Assembly: GCF_011075055.1 (NCBI RefSeq)
Contig: NC_058151.1
Location: 9,442,251-9,506,250, forward strand
Direction of reading: 5' to 3'
Origin: Mangifera indica
Taxonomy: Eukaryota > Streptophyta > Magnoliopsida > Sapindales > Anacardiaceae
DNA: 64,000 nucleotides
This document shows, in pieces, positions 12,241 through 25,549 of this stretch. Position 1 is the stretch's first letter. Each line of letters begins with the position of its first letter. Both the position numbers and the translations under genes were made by a program. A model generated the notes under the pieces. The model had not been told where the DNA came from. It ran no database searches and worked only from the letters and a program-made list of their open reading frames with translations.

Positions 12241-13090
12241 ATCACAAAATCACCATGTCAAACCCAACGTATTGATCCATTCTAGAAAAGGAAAATAAGC
12301 TCATTAGAAACAACTTCACTAATTGATAAAGAAATTTTTAGATTATTCTGCATCAGAAGAAAATGCTATATATCCTTTAGGGGTCGTTGCTCACTAAGCC
12401 TGGTTCTAATGCCACCTAGGAGGAAAATGATACTTTTAATAAGTATCTTCACGACCCTATGGAAGTTTAGCGCCTTATGCTGACTTTTATGTCATCTAAG
12501 CTTCAAAAACTGTATAAGGAAATAAATGCACAATCCATACTTGCATACCTTTAAGAGTTATATAACACTCGTGCAAGGGCTAAATGATATAATGTGTCAA
12601 GTACACTGTTTGATTACAAATTCTCTAAGGGAGGACAAGTTAGCCCTTATGTGGTCAAAATGATTGGTTGTTTTAGGCAGTTGGCAGACTTGGGCTTCAT
12701 CATGGATAATAATCTTTTCATGGACTTGGTGCTGAAATCTCTCATTGAGTCGTAGGCTAATTTTATTATGAATTTTAACCTTAATGAAAAAAAGAAAACC
12801 CTTAAAGGGTTGTTTTACAAGCTCAAACAAGCTAAACAAGAGGTATAAAAGGTAGTTTCAATTAATATCCTTGTGGTTAAAGCCTCGACACTTAGATCTA
12901 AGGCCAAAGCTAAGCCTAAGCCTGAAACAAAAAAGTAATCTGATATTGTTTCTCAACCTATAACTAGTATGGGGAAGGGAAAGGTTGTCTACTTTTATTG
13001 TGGTAAGACATGTCACCGGAGAAGACATTGCAAGAGAGCAAGAAAAAGAAAACAGTTGAAGCATTTACTTTAGGTATGTTTACCATTAAA
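12240..13090 (+). pseudogene. Degenerate Copia gag (Copia C)
   Basis: Forward-frame fragments follow the plant Copia capsid. 'NNFTN..RNF.IILHQKKMLYIL' lies near 12307-12378, 'YNVSSTLFDYKFSKGGQVSPYV' near 12589-12655, then 'LADLGFIMDNNLFMDLVLKSLIES' and 'NFNLNEKKKTLKGLFYKLKQA' to about 12836. A zinc knuckle follows near 12988-13030 (FYCGKTCHRRRHC), in which the first Cys of CX2CX4HX4C is Tyr. In-frame stops and shifts make it nonfunctional. Confidence 0.85.
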
Positions 13091-16000
13091 ATAAACTATT
13101 CTCCTTGTTCATCCTCAGTTATAGACACATGATGTAGTTCTCATATTTGTTCTTATATGCAGGGACTATGGTAGAGTAGATTGCTGGAGAATAAGAGGTT
13201 GACCTATGTGTTGGAAATAGAGCACAAGTTACTACATTAGTCATAGGGGTTTATTATCTTAGGTTTCCCACTAAGCTAGTTTTAAAATTAAAAAATTATT
13301 ATTAAGTTCATTTTGTTTCTAGAAACTTAGTTTCTAGGTTTTAGTTTGGACAAAGAGTGATATTTATTTTCAATTGTTGGTAGAATTATAACCCTTATCT
13401 TAAATAATATTTTTTATGAAACAACTTAATTGTATAATAGTTTATATATTCTAAACTGGATAATGAAATTCATAATGTACAAAGTAATAAACTTTTAAAA
13501 TCAAATGATTTAAATACTATATATATGTGGCATTATAGGCTAAGCTATATAAAATCAAAATGTATATCGAGACTTATTGAATAAAGAGTCTTACAATTAT
13601 TTGACTTCTAGTCATATGATGAATAAGAATCGTGCATATTAGGTAAGAACGATGTGTGTAAGTCTCTGACAGTGCATAATAGATATGGGGAAGTCTACTT
13701 CGTCATATTTATTGATGACTTTAGTAGACATGACTATGTGTTTTTGATAAAGCACAAGTTTGAATACTTTGATGAATTCAAAGAATTCAATAACAAAGTA
13801 GAAAAACAACTTGGGAAATAAATTAAAGTCCTTCAAAGTGATCAAAGAGGTGAATACATGAGTATTGAATGCAGAGAATGCCTGAAGGAAAATTGGATAG
13901 TGTCTTAACTCACTCTTCCTAGTATATCATAACATAATGGTGTATTTGAATAAAAGAACAAGACCTTGATGAAAATGGGCATTTTAGTGATGAGTTTCAC
14001 TAATTTGCCTATGTTTTTCTACGATCATTCCCTAGAAACTTTTACCTATACACTAAACTGTGTCCTATCTAAATATATAGATAAAACTTTATATGAGTTA
14101 TGGTCTGGGTGAAAACCCAACCTAAATTACTAGAAGATTTAGTATTGTGAAATTTATGTTAAGAAATTAACTTTTAACAAGCTGAACACTAAATCTGAAA
14201 AGTGTTTTTTTGTAGAGCACCCAAAGGTTACTAAAGGATAATGTTTCTATCACCCAAATGAACAAAAGGTCTTTGTTGCTTAAACCAGTAGGAGAACCAA
14301 TAGGAGGAGAGTTCAACTAAATGAAGTTTTTGTACCACAAGATACTATAGATGCTAGATAGGATGATGTGTTATCAAAGATAGTTGATCATGATAAGAAA
14401 GTTCTTCTACCTCAAGTGGAATAACCTCAACGTATACAAGAGCTACATAAGTCTACACGAGAATGTCATAAGCCAAAGAGATTTGGCTTTCTCTTGACTC
14501 AACACAATTATGTATTAGTCATCCATTATTATGAATTAAAGACCTACAACAAGGTTATTTTGAGTCTAGATTCTAATAATGTTTAGATGCCATAAAATCT
14601 GAAATAGACTCCATATACCAAAACCAAGTATGGATTGTGGTGATAAAACTCATTGGGTGCAAATGAATTTTCAAAAATAAAACCGACATGAAAGGTAACC
14701 TATATACCTATAAAGCATGATTGGTTGCCAAAAGTTTCACTCAAAAGCATAACATTGAGTAAGATGAAACCTTTTCGCTAATCGTTATGCTTAAGTCTAT
14801 TAAGATTATACTTTTCATAGTTACATACTATGCTATGAAATCTTTCATATGAATGTCAAGGTTGCCTTCCTGAATGGTAACCTTGTAAAGGATGTTTATA
14901 TGATATAACTTGATGGTTTCATTCTTACTCAACAAATAGACAAAGTATGCAAGCTACATAAGTCCATTTATAGACTTAAGTAATCTTTGAAAAGCTAGAT
15001 ATTTGTTTTGATGAAGTCGTTTCAGAGTTTGGATTCATCAAAAGTAAAGATAAACCATATGTGTATAAAAAGGTCAATAGAAGCTTGATTGCATTTCTAA
15101 TATTGTTTGTCGATGACATCTTGATTATTGATTGCATTTCTATCTCGATATATCGAACTTACAGTCAATAAAGATTTGATTATCCATGTGTTTCTCTATG
15201 AAAGACTTAGAAAAAGTAGCTTACATTCTTAGGATTAAAATATATCGAGATAGAGAACATAGACTTCTAGGTTTAAGTTAAAGTAATTACATAGATAAGA
15301 TATTGACTAGATTCAATATGGAAGAGTTCAAAAAAGAATTTCTACCCATATCACATGTGTATATCTTTCGAAATAGATATGTCCATATACATAACCTAAA
15401 ATAGATAAGATAAGTAGGATATCATATGTCTCGCCTACAAGATTAATCATGTACACCATGCTATGTAAGAGGATTGATGTCTTATAAGCCTTAAGTATTT
15501 GTAATATATCTCAATCTAATCCAAGTGAAAAACACTAGATGGTTGTCAAAAACATCCTAAAATACCTATAAAAAACTAAAGATATGTTTTTGGTTTATAA
15601 AGGGGATTTTGAACTTACTATTAAGGGTTACAGTACTGCCAGTTTCTAAACTGATCAGGATCATTATAAATACCAATTAGGATTTGTGTTTTATTTTAAT
15701 GGTGGTGTAGTAAGCTGGAAAAGCTTTAAGAAAATTATAGTAGCTAATTCCATAATCAAGTCTGAGTACATTGCCCATTTTAGAAGTGGCAAAGGAAATT
15801 AAATAGGTTAAAAAGTTCGTGACTGAACTTAAAGTGGTTCCAAGCATTACAAAATCGATTGAGCTCTATTACAATAGCAATGAAGTGATTACTCAGGTAA
15901 AGGAATCGTAGTCTCATCGAAGGTCCAAACATATATTTTAACAATATCACCTTATCTAAGAGATTTTTAAGGAGATGACGTATAGATAGTAAGGATTGAT

Positions 16001-16115
16001 ACAAATGACAATTTGGTTAACCCATTGACAAATTCTTTATCATAGAAAAAGTACGATAAACATGTAACTAGATTCAAAATTAGGTATATGACCGATTGGC
16101 TATAGTGAAAATGAA
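13090..16115 (+). pseudogene. Degenerate Copia pol: protease, integrase, RT, RNase H (Copia C)
   Basis: Domains appear in Ty1/Copia order. Integrase core has 'FIDDFSRHDYVFLIKHK' near 13706-13756 and 'QSDQRGEYM' near 13836-13862. The RT amino region has 'LVAKSFTQKHNIE.DETFS' near 14728-14780, the catalytic box reads FVDD at 15106-15117, and 'YILRIKIYRDREHRLLGLS' follows near 15222-15280. The RNase H end has a 'GVVSWKSFKK' stretch near 15705-15735. Several stops stand at conserved Gln or Trp positions. It ends just before the 3' LTR at 16120. Confidence 0.85.
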
Positions 16116-16119
16116 AGAT

Positions 16120-17574
16120 TGTTAGGGTTAGTGCTTTAGAGATAATCATATTTCATATTTGTGGATGTAATTTTATATAAATCATTAATAAAGGATTTAT
16201 TGTTATTCAACTCATATGTGTTTAATTATATGATCAAATGAATAACATGCCCTTAGAATAGTAGAACTGTAATGAAGGGATCAAATGACTAATCATAAAA
16301 AACCTATGTACACGTTAAGTGGTCATTTTAGAAACATTTATAATCTTGACATAACAATGAACAAAGGCACGTGTAATGATGATGAGATTATTATAGTGTT
16401 AAGTGATCCAATGAAAGGTGGTGACAATTCTCACATATCGAAGTAGTTATAGATAGTTTGGTATAACATATAGGTGCATATTATATACATGTTCACCAGA
16501 TTAACCCAACTAGAAAATGTTCATATGGATGGTTACTTTAGTGTTTATAGAATAAATCCTCTAGACGTCATAGGTACATGTGATCCTTTGACTTAAGGTC
16601 ACCAGACATCTCATTTAAGGATTGATATGGTTTGATACTATCCAACATGCAGCCATTGGGTATTTATAGAGGCCAATTTTGGTATGTGTTTGAATTCACT
16701 CTAAATCTAAACACTACCAACTCGACAGAGAGCTTATAGGTCACGAAAATTAAAAAGTTGAATCGAACCTAGAAGGTAGGTTTTTTTGTTAACAATCTTG
16801 GTGTTTAAGGAGGAGAGAGAGACTATGAATGGATTGGGTTTGCCCAATAGCGTAAAAAGGTCTAGTTTGACCATGCCTTAACTAAGTGTACAACCATGCA
16901 TCATGCTACCTGATTTTGCAACTTTGTGGAATAGGTGTTAACCATGCACATGCATATGTCAAGTGACACCATGCAAAAAGTGTTATCAACCATGCACATA
17001 CATGGTGTCGACCAAAACCTTGTACAAGGGACATGCCACCCAGTATACATAAGTAATGCCAATTATGCATATGTCTTGAGGATGTTGATTGTGCCTTATC
17101 TTGTGCCAGTCATGCATAAGTGTTTTAAGAGACTTATATGTGCATTAAATTCCAACCAAGCTCAAACTCCAAACACATATATAAAGAATGCTTTCACTTA
17201 AAAGAAATGACATTAGAACACAGAGTAAAAAACCCAGCCACATACTTACTCTTTCTCCTTTTCTTTTAAACACAAGTGTATCCAATTAAGAACCCTAATA
17301 GCCTCTTCATCTAGATTTATTTCTTTCATGTTTGTGTTCCACATGGATACCAAGGCACCACCTTTCAAAGGTTGGGTAGCGTAATATCAAGTCATATGAA
17401 GCTTGAAAGGGCTATCAACACAAGTATAAATCTAAAACACCTCATGAGTGTTTTTGCATATTCATGAATTACAAGTCTAAAACGAGTATCTTGATTAGGG
17501 TTTTTAAGATTGCTTATTTAAAAAAAAATTAATTTCACTGTGCTATCAATTAACGACACCTTGAAAACTCTATA
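16120..17574 (+). repeat. 3' LTR of Copia C
   Basis: The LTR begins tgttagggttagtgctttag directly after the purine-rich atgaaaga tract and ends near 17574 (ctctata, expected ...CA). It matches the 5' LTR remnant and the rearranged copy at 33189-35082. Relative to the copy at 33360-33780 it lacks roughly 350 bases near 16660-16680, so it is internally deleted. Confidence 0.75.
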
Positions 17575-17604
17575 ATATATTCATTTTAAAATTAAATTTT
17601 CTTT

Positions 17605-19856
17605 TGTAACACTCATTTCTAAAAGTGTTACCTTCGAAGGAAGATACCATTAGATTGACTATTTTAAGATGCTTAACTTTTAAAAACATTAAAAAACTCA
17701 TAAATAGAATATAATAAAACTCTTAAATAAACATCATTTATTAATTAACAAAATTACAAAAATACCCTTCATCATAAAAGCAACTAGAAGCGTATAAAAG
17801 ATTTCTCAAATTGAAATCATAACTGAAAAAGTCATAATATGTAGTCAAATACATGAATAAAACCATCAAAGAATAGAAGTTGATAAAAACTGAAATGATA
17901 GAAATGCCTTTGTAACTCTCAATAAGCATGAGACTCTATCACGACCTGTTGCCATGATGACCACTTGTACTTGTACACATAAAAGTAGGGAAGTCGATGA
18001 TAAAACATTTAGTAAGTATAAGACTATACTGTTAATCATTTCCCATACCTCTAAAATATTCTTGATCTCTGCTCATACTAACTATGTCATCTATAGTTGG
18101 CATTAAACTCCATAAGGATGATGGTGAGTCTTATCTGTCATCTTTGTTCTCATGCTAAACTCTAAGGAATGTTTAGGCAATATGTCTTAACTCTCGATTC
18201 GAATAATGTCCTGTTCGATAACTAAGGAACCACTCTTCGAATTTCTATCTAATATAACCATACTTAACCTAATTTAGTGGAAACATTTGTATCTGAAAGC
18301 TATAACTGAAACTATATATTAGATCGATCAAACTGGATTGAATATAGAGATTTGACACCTTGGTCATGTGAGTTATCTCTCTATTCCATTGTATAAAGTT
18401 CTTCTATGAGCTCGTACAGTATTACAGATATGGTGTCCTTCTACAGATGTGCTCTACTACAGACAGTGTAAGGAATGTGTACTTATAGTGCCATCTCATA
18501 ATGATCCTATGATGTCTAGCATGCATGCATCTTAAGCCTTAACTCTAATTGACTCACTATCGAAACTTTTATTTGGGATAACCTATCAGTTCTTAACCTG
18601 ATTCTCTTTCTCTTTTATTCATTATGCTGTAAATGCATATGTGTGTGCTCCTTGACACTTAAAGGTGTGTCCATCTTTTTACGCACACACAACCATCTCT
18701 TTGTGGCATTTTCCTATGTGGCATTTAAGATATACACATGGGAGTATGCCTTAGACACATAAGCATGTGCCCCTTCAAATATTTATTGCACTTTCTTTTC
18801 TAAAACTCATACTAATCATGCCACTTTATAGGGGTATTTTAGTCATTTCTCCCTAACAAAGTTATGCAAAAGTTATACATGGAAAGTCAACATGTCCTAG
18901 TTGATCGCTCGCTAGTCAATGGTATCTAATAGTTGTAGGATCATTGAAAAACTCTTCCCAAATTTTGGAGGTCACGTACATAGGCATGTGTCTCATACCA
19001 CATGACCATTTATCAATTCTAAAATTCAAAGAAGTAGACCTGAAATTGCACCTTAATCAGTCTCTACACAATTCTTTCAATTCAAAGTATACTAACTATG
19101 TTTTTAATTTATTCAAAATGCTTTTCAAGTATCACTCAACTCAAATCGAGAATCATAAGTTCACAAACCCAAAATATAACAAATGTAAAGCATTATCTAC
19201 ATCAACACAAAGGAACACTCACAACAACATTTAGATTAACAAATCAGTGAAGTGTCTCATCCTCAACACTAGCTATTGTAATCACTCATGATGATATAAC
19301 ACATATCTTAACATAGCAGGATATTAGTCATCAAATATTAGGGCTTGTTCATTCAATAAACACACATAAATAACCACATATCAAACTATCAGTATAACAT
19401 CGAATCTTCACATCCAAACATGCTTTGATTTCAATAATGAATACCCTCATATGCTTATGAAATCATCTAAATCATCTTAATAAACTGGTGATAAAAGCAA
19501 GACTTACCTCAAATTCAAAAAAATCAAAACAGACGAGCATATCCTCTTCTCTTCACCTTTCTCTTTTCTATGTTATTGGAATATAACTGCCAAAACTACC
19601 ACATGAAAGCTAGTTGATCTTTTCAAAAATTTTGTGCATTTAGGGATTACGAATAATGATCACTAAAATACTACAATGTGTCTTTTATAAAACTAGAAAT
19701 ACACAAAATCACACACATGCATAACCTCATTATACACGGTCATGTATCACTCTAAACTCATACTTTAACTTTAAAACGACATTAACTTATTTAGACATCA
19801 ATTAAACTCATGCATAACGATTATTTTCCCCTCAAGACATAACTGTAGGTGTTACA
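17605..19856 (-). mobile_element. Gypsy solo LTR G3, reverse orientation
   Basis: On the minus strand the segment begins tgtaacacctacag (at 19856) and ends gagtgttaca (at 17605), 2252 bp. The minus-strand end carries the words ccttcgaagg and ggtaacacttttagaaa, related to the G1 LTR end at 5366-5406, so it belongs to the same or a sister family. Flanks are tcttt (17600-17604) and tcctt (19857-19861), a 5 bp duplication with one change. I find no internal Gypsy coding sequence, hence a solo LTR. Open frames inside (17741-17929 minus, 18944-19234 plus) lack motifs. Confidence 0.75.
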
Positions 19857-22800
19857 TCCTTCAAATAAAGACCTACAGTGCCTCATATGCTTTTTACGTG
19901 CCACCACAAGTCATTCACATACTACCAAAAGTCCTTTATGCATCTTACAGGTTATTGTTTGCCCTTTACATGTTATTACAAAGTGTCACATGTTCGTAAT
20001 GTGTTTCACACACTATGTTAGACTTTTAATGCACTCTAAACTAATGTTTGATCATCTACAACTATGAATACTTAAGAGGATGATTCATGTTCATGGCTCT
20101 CATTCCCAGTTAAAGTTAAGGTAAAAAAAAGTTCAAGTAAAATATAGAGTGAAAATCATCCACAAGACATTGACACCTTTTCATAGTGCAAATTCTGGTC
20201 ATTAAAGTCCTTATTCTATAACTCGTTTGTGTCAATATTCACAACTTTAGAATTTTAAAAGTTTTAAGTTATAAAGAAACAAACACCTATTCATTTGCAT
20301 GGAGCGAGAAAAGAAGTCAGTCATTAAGAGGTTTGATTAAGGTTGACCTACATCAAAAAGAAGATTTTGATGTCAAGAACACTTATTCATGAGAAGGGTG
20401 ATGCCCATTCACCCGTTCATTCCAAGAGAAAACTATCACTTTCAAAATTCAATGGACACTTCTCTTAAACTAATGGCTATTTTTTCTCTTCCAACAACAT
20501 TTGCCTATGAATTGAGCGTACTTAAAGTTGGAAAATGTTAGATATTACATTGATTCAATCTCAAGCTCAATTCTTCTTTAAACTTAAGCATATTTTGTCT
20601 CAGTAAGCTTATGTTAGTGTATGCCCTAGGAAACATTCGTGTTGTCAATTCTAAGGGCATTTTATTCTTGCATGTACATTTATATGAATTATTAATAAAA
20701 GAAGTAGTTTTTTTGTTTATATGAATAAGTTGTTTCTTTTATTTGCAATGATATAAAGTATGTGTGTGAACTCTCCAGATAACTCACTTAATATACAAAC
20801 TAAGTTATCAAATTATTCCTTACAAACGTGACATTATTGGGGAATTATATCACATAGTAGACATATCAAATACCTCTGTTAAATGTCATGAAATGACATT
20901 AGTATAGCTAATGATGATAGTCATGTCATTATGATATTTTTATAGATTATTAGTTAAAGAACCATTTTCAAATATGACCAATAATGATATGTCACATGGT
21001 CATTAAATCATAGTCAATGACTTATCATAAGATCGTACTAATGTGCAAAGTAATCTTTTGACTTGAGACATCATGATCGGATCTAATACAGATACTCGTG
21101 ATTTGTATGATGTATATATATAAGGTTAATCACATCTTATAAGACAAACCATATTGGACATGTTTTATTTGTATATAGAGAAGAATGATGCTCAAGATGA
21201 GATCTGTTGACTCATAAAGTATTGGGTTCTTAATATCTGTTAATTTAACCCGAATCCAAGTTCTAAGCAAACATTCATAAATATTGAAAATTGAATCTTT
21301 AGCCACAATATAATGTAAGCCATGCAAACGATATTCATAATGACAAGTTTTGAATATTTAAATCGATAATTCACATAGAATCAAAGTTAGGGTTTTGACA
21401 ATCTATGAATCTAAAATTGATCCAAATTTGATAACGGAAGGATATTACCAACATAGAAGATACAATTGAGGATATTAGGTTCGATAGAGTATTTTTTTCA
21501 TCATAGTTTAAGGGCTATGGCACATTACTAGATATTTAACATAGTCGTTGGATTTTCGAATGCCTTTTAGATCATCTGAAATAAGACTCATGACTATGTC
21601 ACAATGAACCTAAAGGGTCAAACCAATAAACCAAGCTTTTAAAAGTAAGGATTGATTATCCAAGCTTGGCTAACATCTTATAAAGGATAATAATACTCAT
21701 ATAAATGTTATATGGGGGCAAAGATAACATTTTAAAGGTTAAAATGTTAGTGAGATCAAACTAGGATGCCTAAAGTATATAATTGATATACATGGATGGT
21801 AAGTTCACAAATTGAGAATTTGTTGGCCAAAAAGAGAATTAGCAAATTACATTTTGGGCTACCATTATAAAAGGGTGGATTTTAGTTCATTTTGAAAAAG
21901 TTATTCTCTCACTAAACAAAACAAAAACTCTCTCCTCTCTCTCTTATGTGTATTTATAACACTTGTCTTCAAAAGCACACCCCTAGCAATAATTATCCCA
22001 AAGTTGTATGTCATGTGTGAATAAATGTTTAACTTAAAACACCTATTTAATATATATGAATAAATAACTCCATATATTTATTGATATTAAATAAACGTGC
22101 CAAAAGGTATCCTGAAAATGAGTTTAGCAATTACAAATAAAATCATTGTTCCTCATATACATAATTTCATAGAAATATTAACTGACACAATGAAATAGTT
22201 GTAGCCATTTATGCAGCTCATCATGCCGATCCCCTTACCTCCCCGCTTGCCTTGTTGTCTCTATTACCTGTAAATACAAAACAAATAATACAATGAGTAT
22301 AAATACTCAGTAGACATTCATGATTTTGATGGTATTCCCTGTCAACCATGCCCTAACAAAGTCTTATTATCAAACTTACCCTAGGCACAACAGTTGGACA
22401 CTTGCCTCAAGTGCCTCTTGTAAGCATTTGCCTCATATGTACACCAGATTGAGCACCCATTTTAGGTCCCTCTTATAACCATACCTGAGATGAACACTAT
22501 CTTAGGTGTCGCTTACCTCCTCTTAAAAAAATGAATTATTCTTATTTACTTCCAAGGATCGAGACATCTTATCAATCAACCTGTGTATTCTCAATACTAA
22601 AATGTCTCATCTATTGGCCTTTGATGCAACTTACCCTTAGTTATATACAATTATACCAAAATTTCAAACCTAACCTCTTATGATCCTCTTATGAATATCC
22701 TTGACAGAGTCTCATCATCTCATGCATCTATGACACCTATCTCAAGTGTCTTTTACGTATTTGTATTGGATAGTTATTCATCTCAGATACCTCTTATGTC

Positions 22801-23646
22801 CATATTCATCAAATTCAAACACTCGTCTCAAGTGTCACTTACATTATCATCACGTATCGAATTAATTCCACTTTTTCTTTATTTGAAACTAAGACATTTC
22901 ATCAATAATTCGAGCATTCTTAAAACCAAGACATCTTATCAAGTGGTCTTTTACTCAAAACCTCTTATACACATATTTTTTACTATATTAATCTGTGAAA
23001 TTTTATCATTTAAATTTGAGGAATAGACCACTTATGAAAGCACTATTCTAAGCAGTAATTCTAACCATAAAACTCATGCATGTAGCCATACATAATCACC
23101 CATCAAGTTGTGTTATTTACCTAACCAATTTAAAAAATTAAAACCTTTAGCACATGCTGATTAACTATTTATTTGAGAGGTAACACAAGGCGTCCTTATC
23201 ATATGCAAAAATCCAATGAATATTACACAGAGGCTATTCTAATTCTTCACCATTTATTCATAGCATACAAGGTCTGGGCATATTCTTGGCTATTATAGTT
23301 TCATATGGCGCTGGTACACCATAACATATGTGTATGCACACATGCCACTGCAACCCTAAAATACATATATTCAAAAATACATATATTGAGCATACAGTTG
23401 TTCACTGAGACATAAATTAAAGTTACCAGAGAATTTGCTCTTCTTATGATGGATACCTCATGTCTAGTATACATACCGCCAATCCTATATGCGTACTGCT
23501 TGACTGGATAGAGTATCAACCCTATGAGAGATGCATGGTTACACTCCTAGGAACATTAATCATGTATCTTTTTCCAAGCCTAGATTTGGGTAACGCGGAA
23601 TGATGATCTAACAAAGACATTATTATGTGACTCTAATGCTTAGATA

Positions 23647-24119
23647 TGTTAGAAATTTTCTATATAGGCTAACATTAATTATATTTTGATTTCATAAAAC
23701 TTGGTAACTGAATAGTCTAATGCCAGTTTATAGATGAGCTTGAGTGATCAATAAGGACATGTCTAATACACTTAAAAGTTATCAGTTTTGGTGGACGATT
23801 TAGTATGGGTCTTCAATTATTGGACCTTTAATGGGAAGGTTCAAGTAATATCTTATAAATTGGTTAGGTCCCCACTCCAAAACATAATTCTAATACACTT
23901 ACCCATTCAAAGCTATCATAGAGACGTTTTTAGAGTATAATACTTGTCATATTGTATTTTCAAGTTTTAAGTGATTTCTAAAGATCCTCAGTTTCAGAGA
24001 CATGACTCAAACATGTTTTTTTATATCCCTAATTGTTCATTTTGCATTATATTTGATTATGAAATTCATTGTTCTACATTCTATGCATGTTTATATTAAA
24101 TTTAGAATTAAAGCTCACA
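23647..24119 (+). repeat. Copia A 5' LTR, copy 1
   Basis: The 473 bp LTR runs from tgttagaaattttc to attaaagctcaca, with agata directly before it and the primer site directly after. It matches the 3' LTR at 30246 with many scattered differences, so the insertion is old. Confidence 0.92.
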
Positions 24120-25186
24120 TATGGTATCAGAACCAATCGACCTAGATATAAATTTTGAATTTCTATGAGACTTTAAAATAGGGTTTATTTTGCATTAAAT
24201 TTTAGGGTTTATTATTATTATTTTTTAATTCATGTGCTATTGGAAAAACATAGAAACAAACCCTAGAATTTATAATAGTACACGTCGACGATAGCACCAC
24301 TGTATTCATTGCCAGTGTAGGTCGTGGTGATCATGGCGATGTTTTCCCTATACTAGAGTGCAACTGATGACTGGAGATGATTGAAAAAACATCGGGTTTT
24401 CTAGTCTTATTAGCTTTAGTTGTTGCCAAGTAATCACTACCAACACTGTCGTTGGCATCCTCTTTGATGTCAAAAAAGTGATGAAAAATTGACCTAGCAT
24501 CATCAACGATTGAACTAGTAGTTGGTTGTGGTAGAATTAAATGATGAAAATTAGCGATTAGGGTTTTTTGGTTATGGGTTGGAATCAAGTTTTCCCAACC
24601 TAATTACCAGACCTAAAGGGTTTAATAACTTATTTTACCAAATTTAGTCAAGCTAAGTTGTTTGACCTAAGCAACAAATGGGCCAACTCGGTCTATGTGA
24701 ATTGAGTACTCTATACGTGAATCCATGTGCCATAAAGATGTCTTAGGGCATGTGAAAGCACATGACAACATGTTTATCATTTTGGCGATGTTTGAAGAAG
24801 CATCACATGTCCTTTCTAGAGCGTCATGGTGCGTATAATATTGTTTGTTTGTTGTGTTAGTGTTTTTTACTCTTTTAAGTCTTAAAGTTATTAAATTTCA
24901 ACTATTTCAGGTAAAATTTATCAAATTATTGTTCAAAAAATTTGGTGCAACAAACTTAGGAAAAGATTGTCAGAGGTTATAAAGTATTAGATCTCATGAA
25001 ATATTAAATTGGAGCAACATAACTTTGTATCAAGGAATAATTTGTGAGTTCTCAGAATATTGATTGCCAAAGTGACACATTTTGAGGTTTACAAAATGTT
25101 CCTTTCAGGAATGATACATTTGATAATTTTAATGCATTTAATTTCCTACCCAAAGATGGTCATTGTGTGTATCAAATTAGAGAATG

Positions 25187-25367
25187 AACTATGATCTAAA
25201 AAATATATCTGTTTGAAGGTGATATTTTCCAAATATCATATGTTCAAAAGGTCCTCATAAAGTTGTTATCCTATCATGACGAGGATAAATTATGTTCTAG
25301 AAAATATATCTACCTAAAGGTGATATTATTTTAGAACATCATACGTTCTAAAGGTTTTCATAAAGTT
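25187..25367. repeat. Imperfect two-unit tandem repeat in the Copia A leader
   Basis: Two related units, about 25187-25264 and 25288-25367, share aaaatatatct, aaggtgatatt and cataaagtt. The equivalent pair in copy 2 lies at about 44032-44210, so it predates the duplication. Its role, if any, is unknown. Confidence 0.75.
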
Positions 25368-25549
25368 TATATATAACCTTGTGTTTAGGACCCTTATTGC
25401 ATGTTATTTTCTCTTCCCAAAGGTGAGTTGATGATGATGCCCAAAGAATCCCTATAAGGTGTAACTTGTCAAGCTTCATTGTTTATTTTAAAGCTACTTT
25501 AATTAATTGTTGCTTATTGTTTAATTTGTTGCATTATCTTCTTTTAGTC

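Larger units (their letters stand above)
6700..17574 (+). mobile_element. Copia element C, degenerate, with nested insertions
   Basis: A plus-strand Ty1/Copia element consists of a 5' LTR remnant (about 6700-8633), a tRNA-Met-type primer site (8635), a long leader, gag (about 12240-13090), pol in Copia order protease-integrase-RT-RNase H (about 13090-16115), and a 3' LTR (16120-17574). Two other elements sit inside it: a foldback Mutator-like element in the 5' LTR (7773-8492) and a Gypsy remnant in the leader (9072-10949). All coding sequence is broken. The left end is truncated, so no target-site duplication can be assigned. Confidence 0.8.
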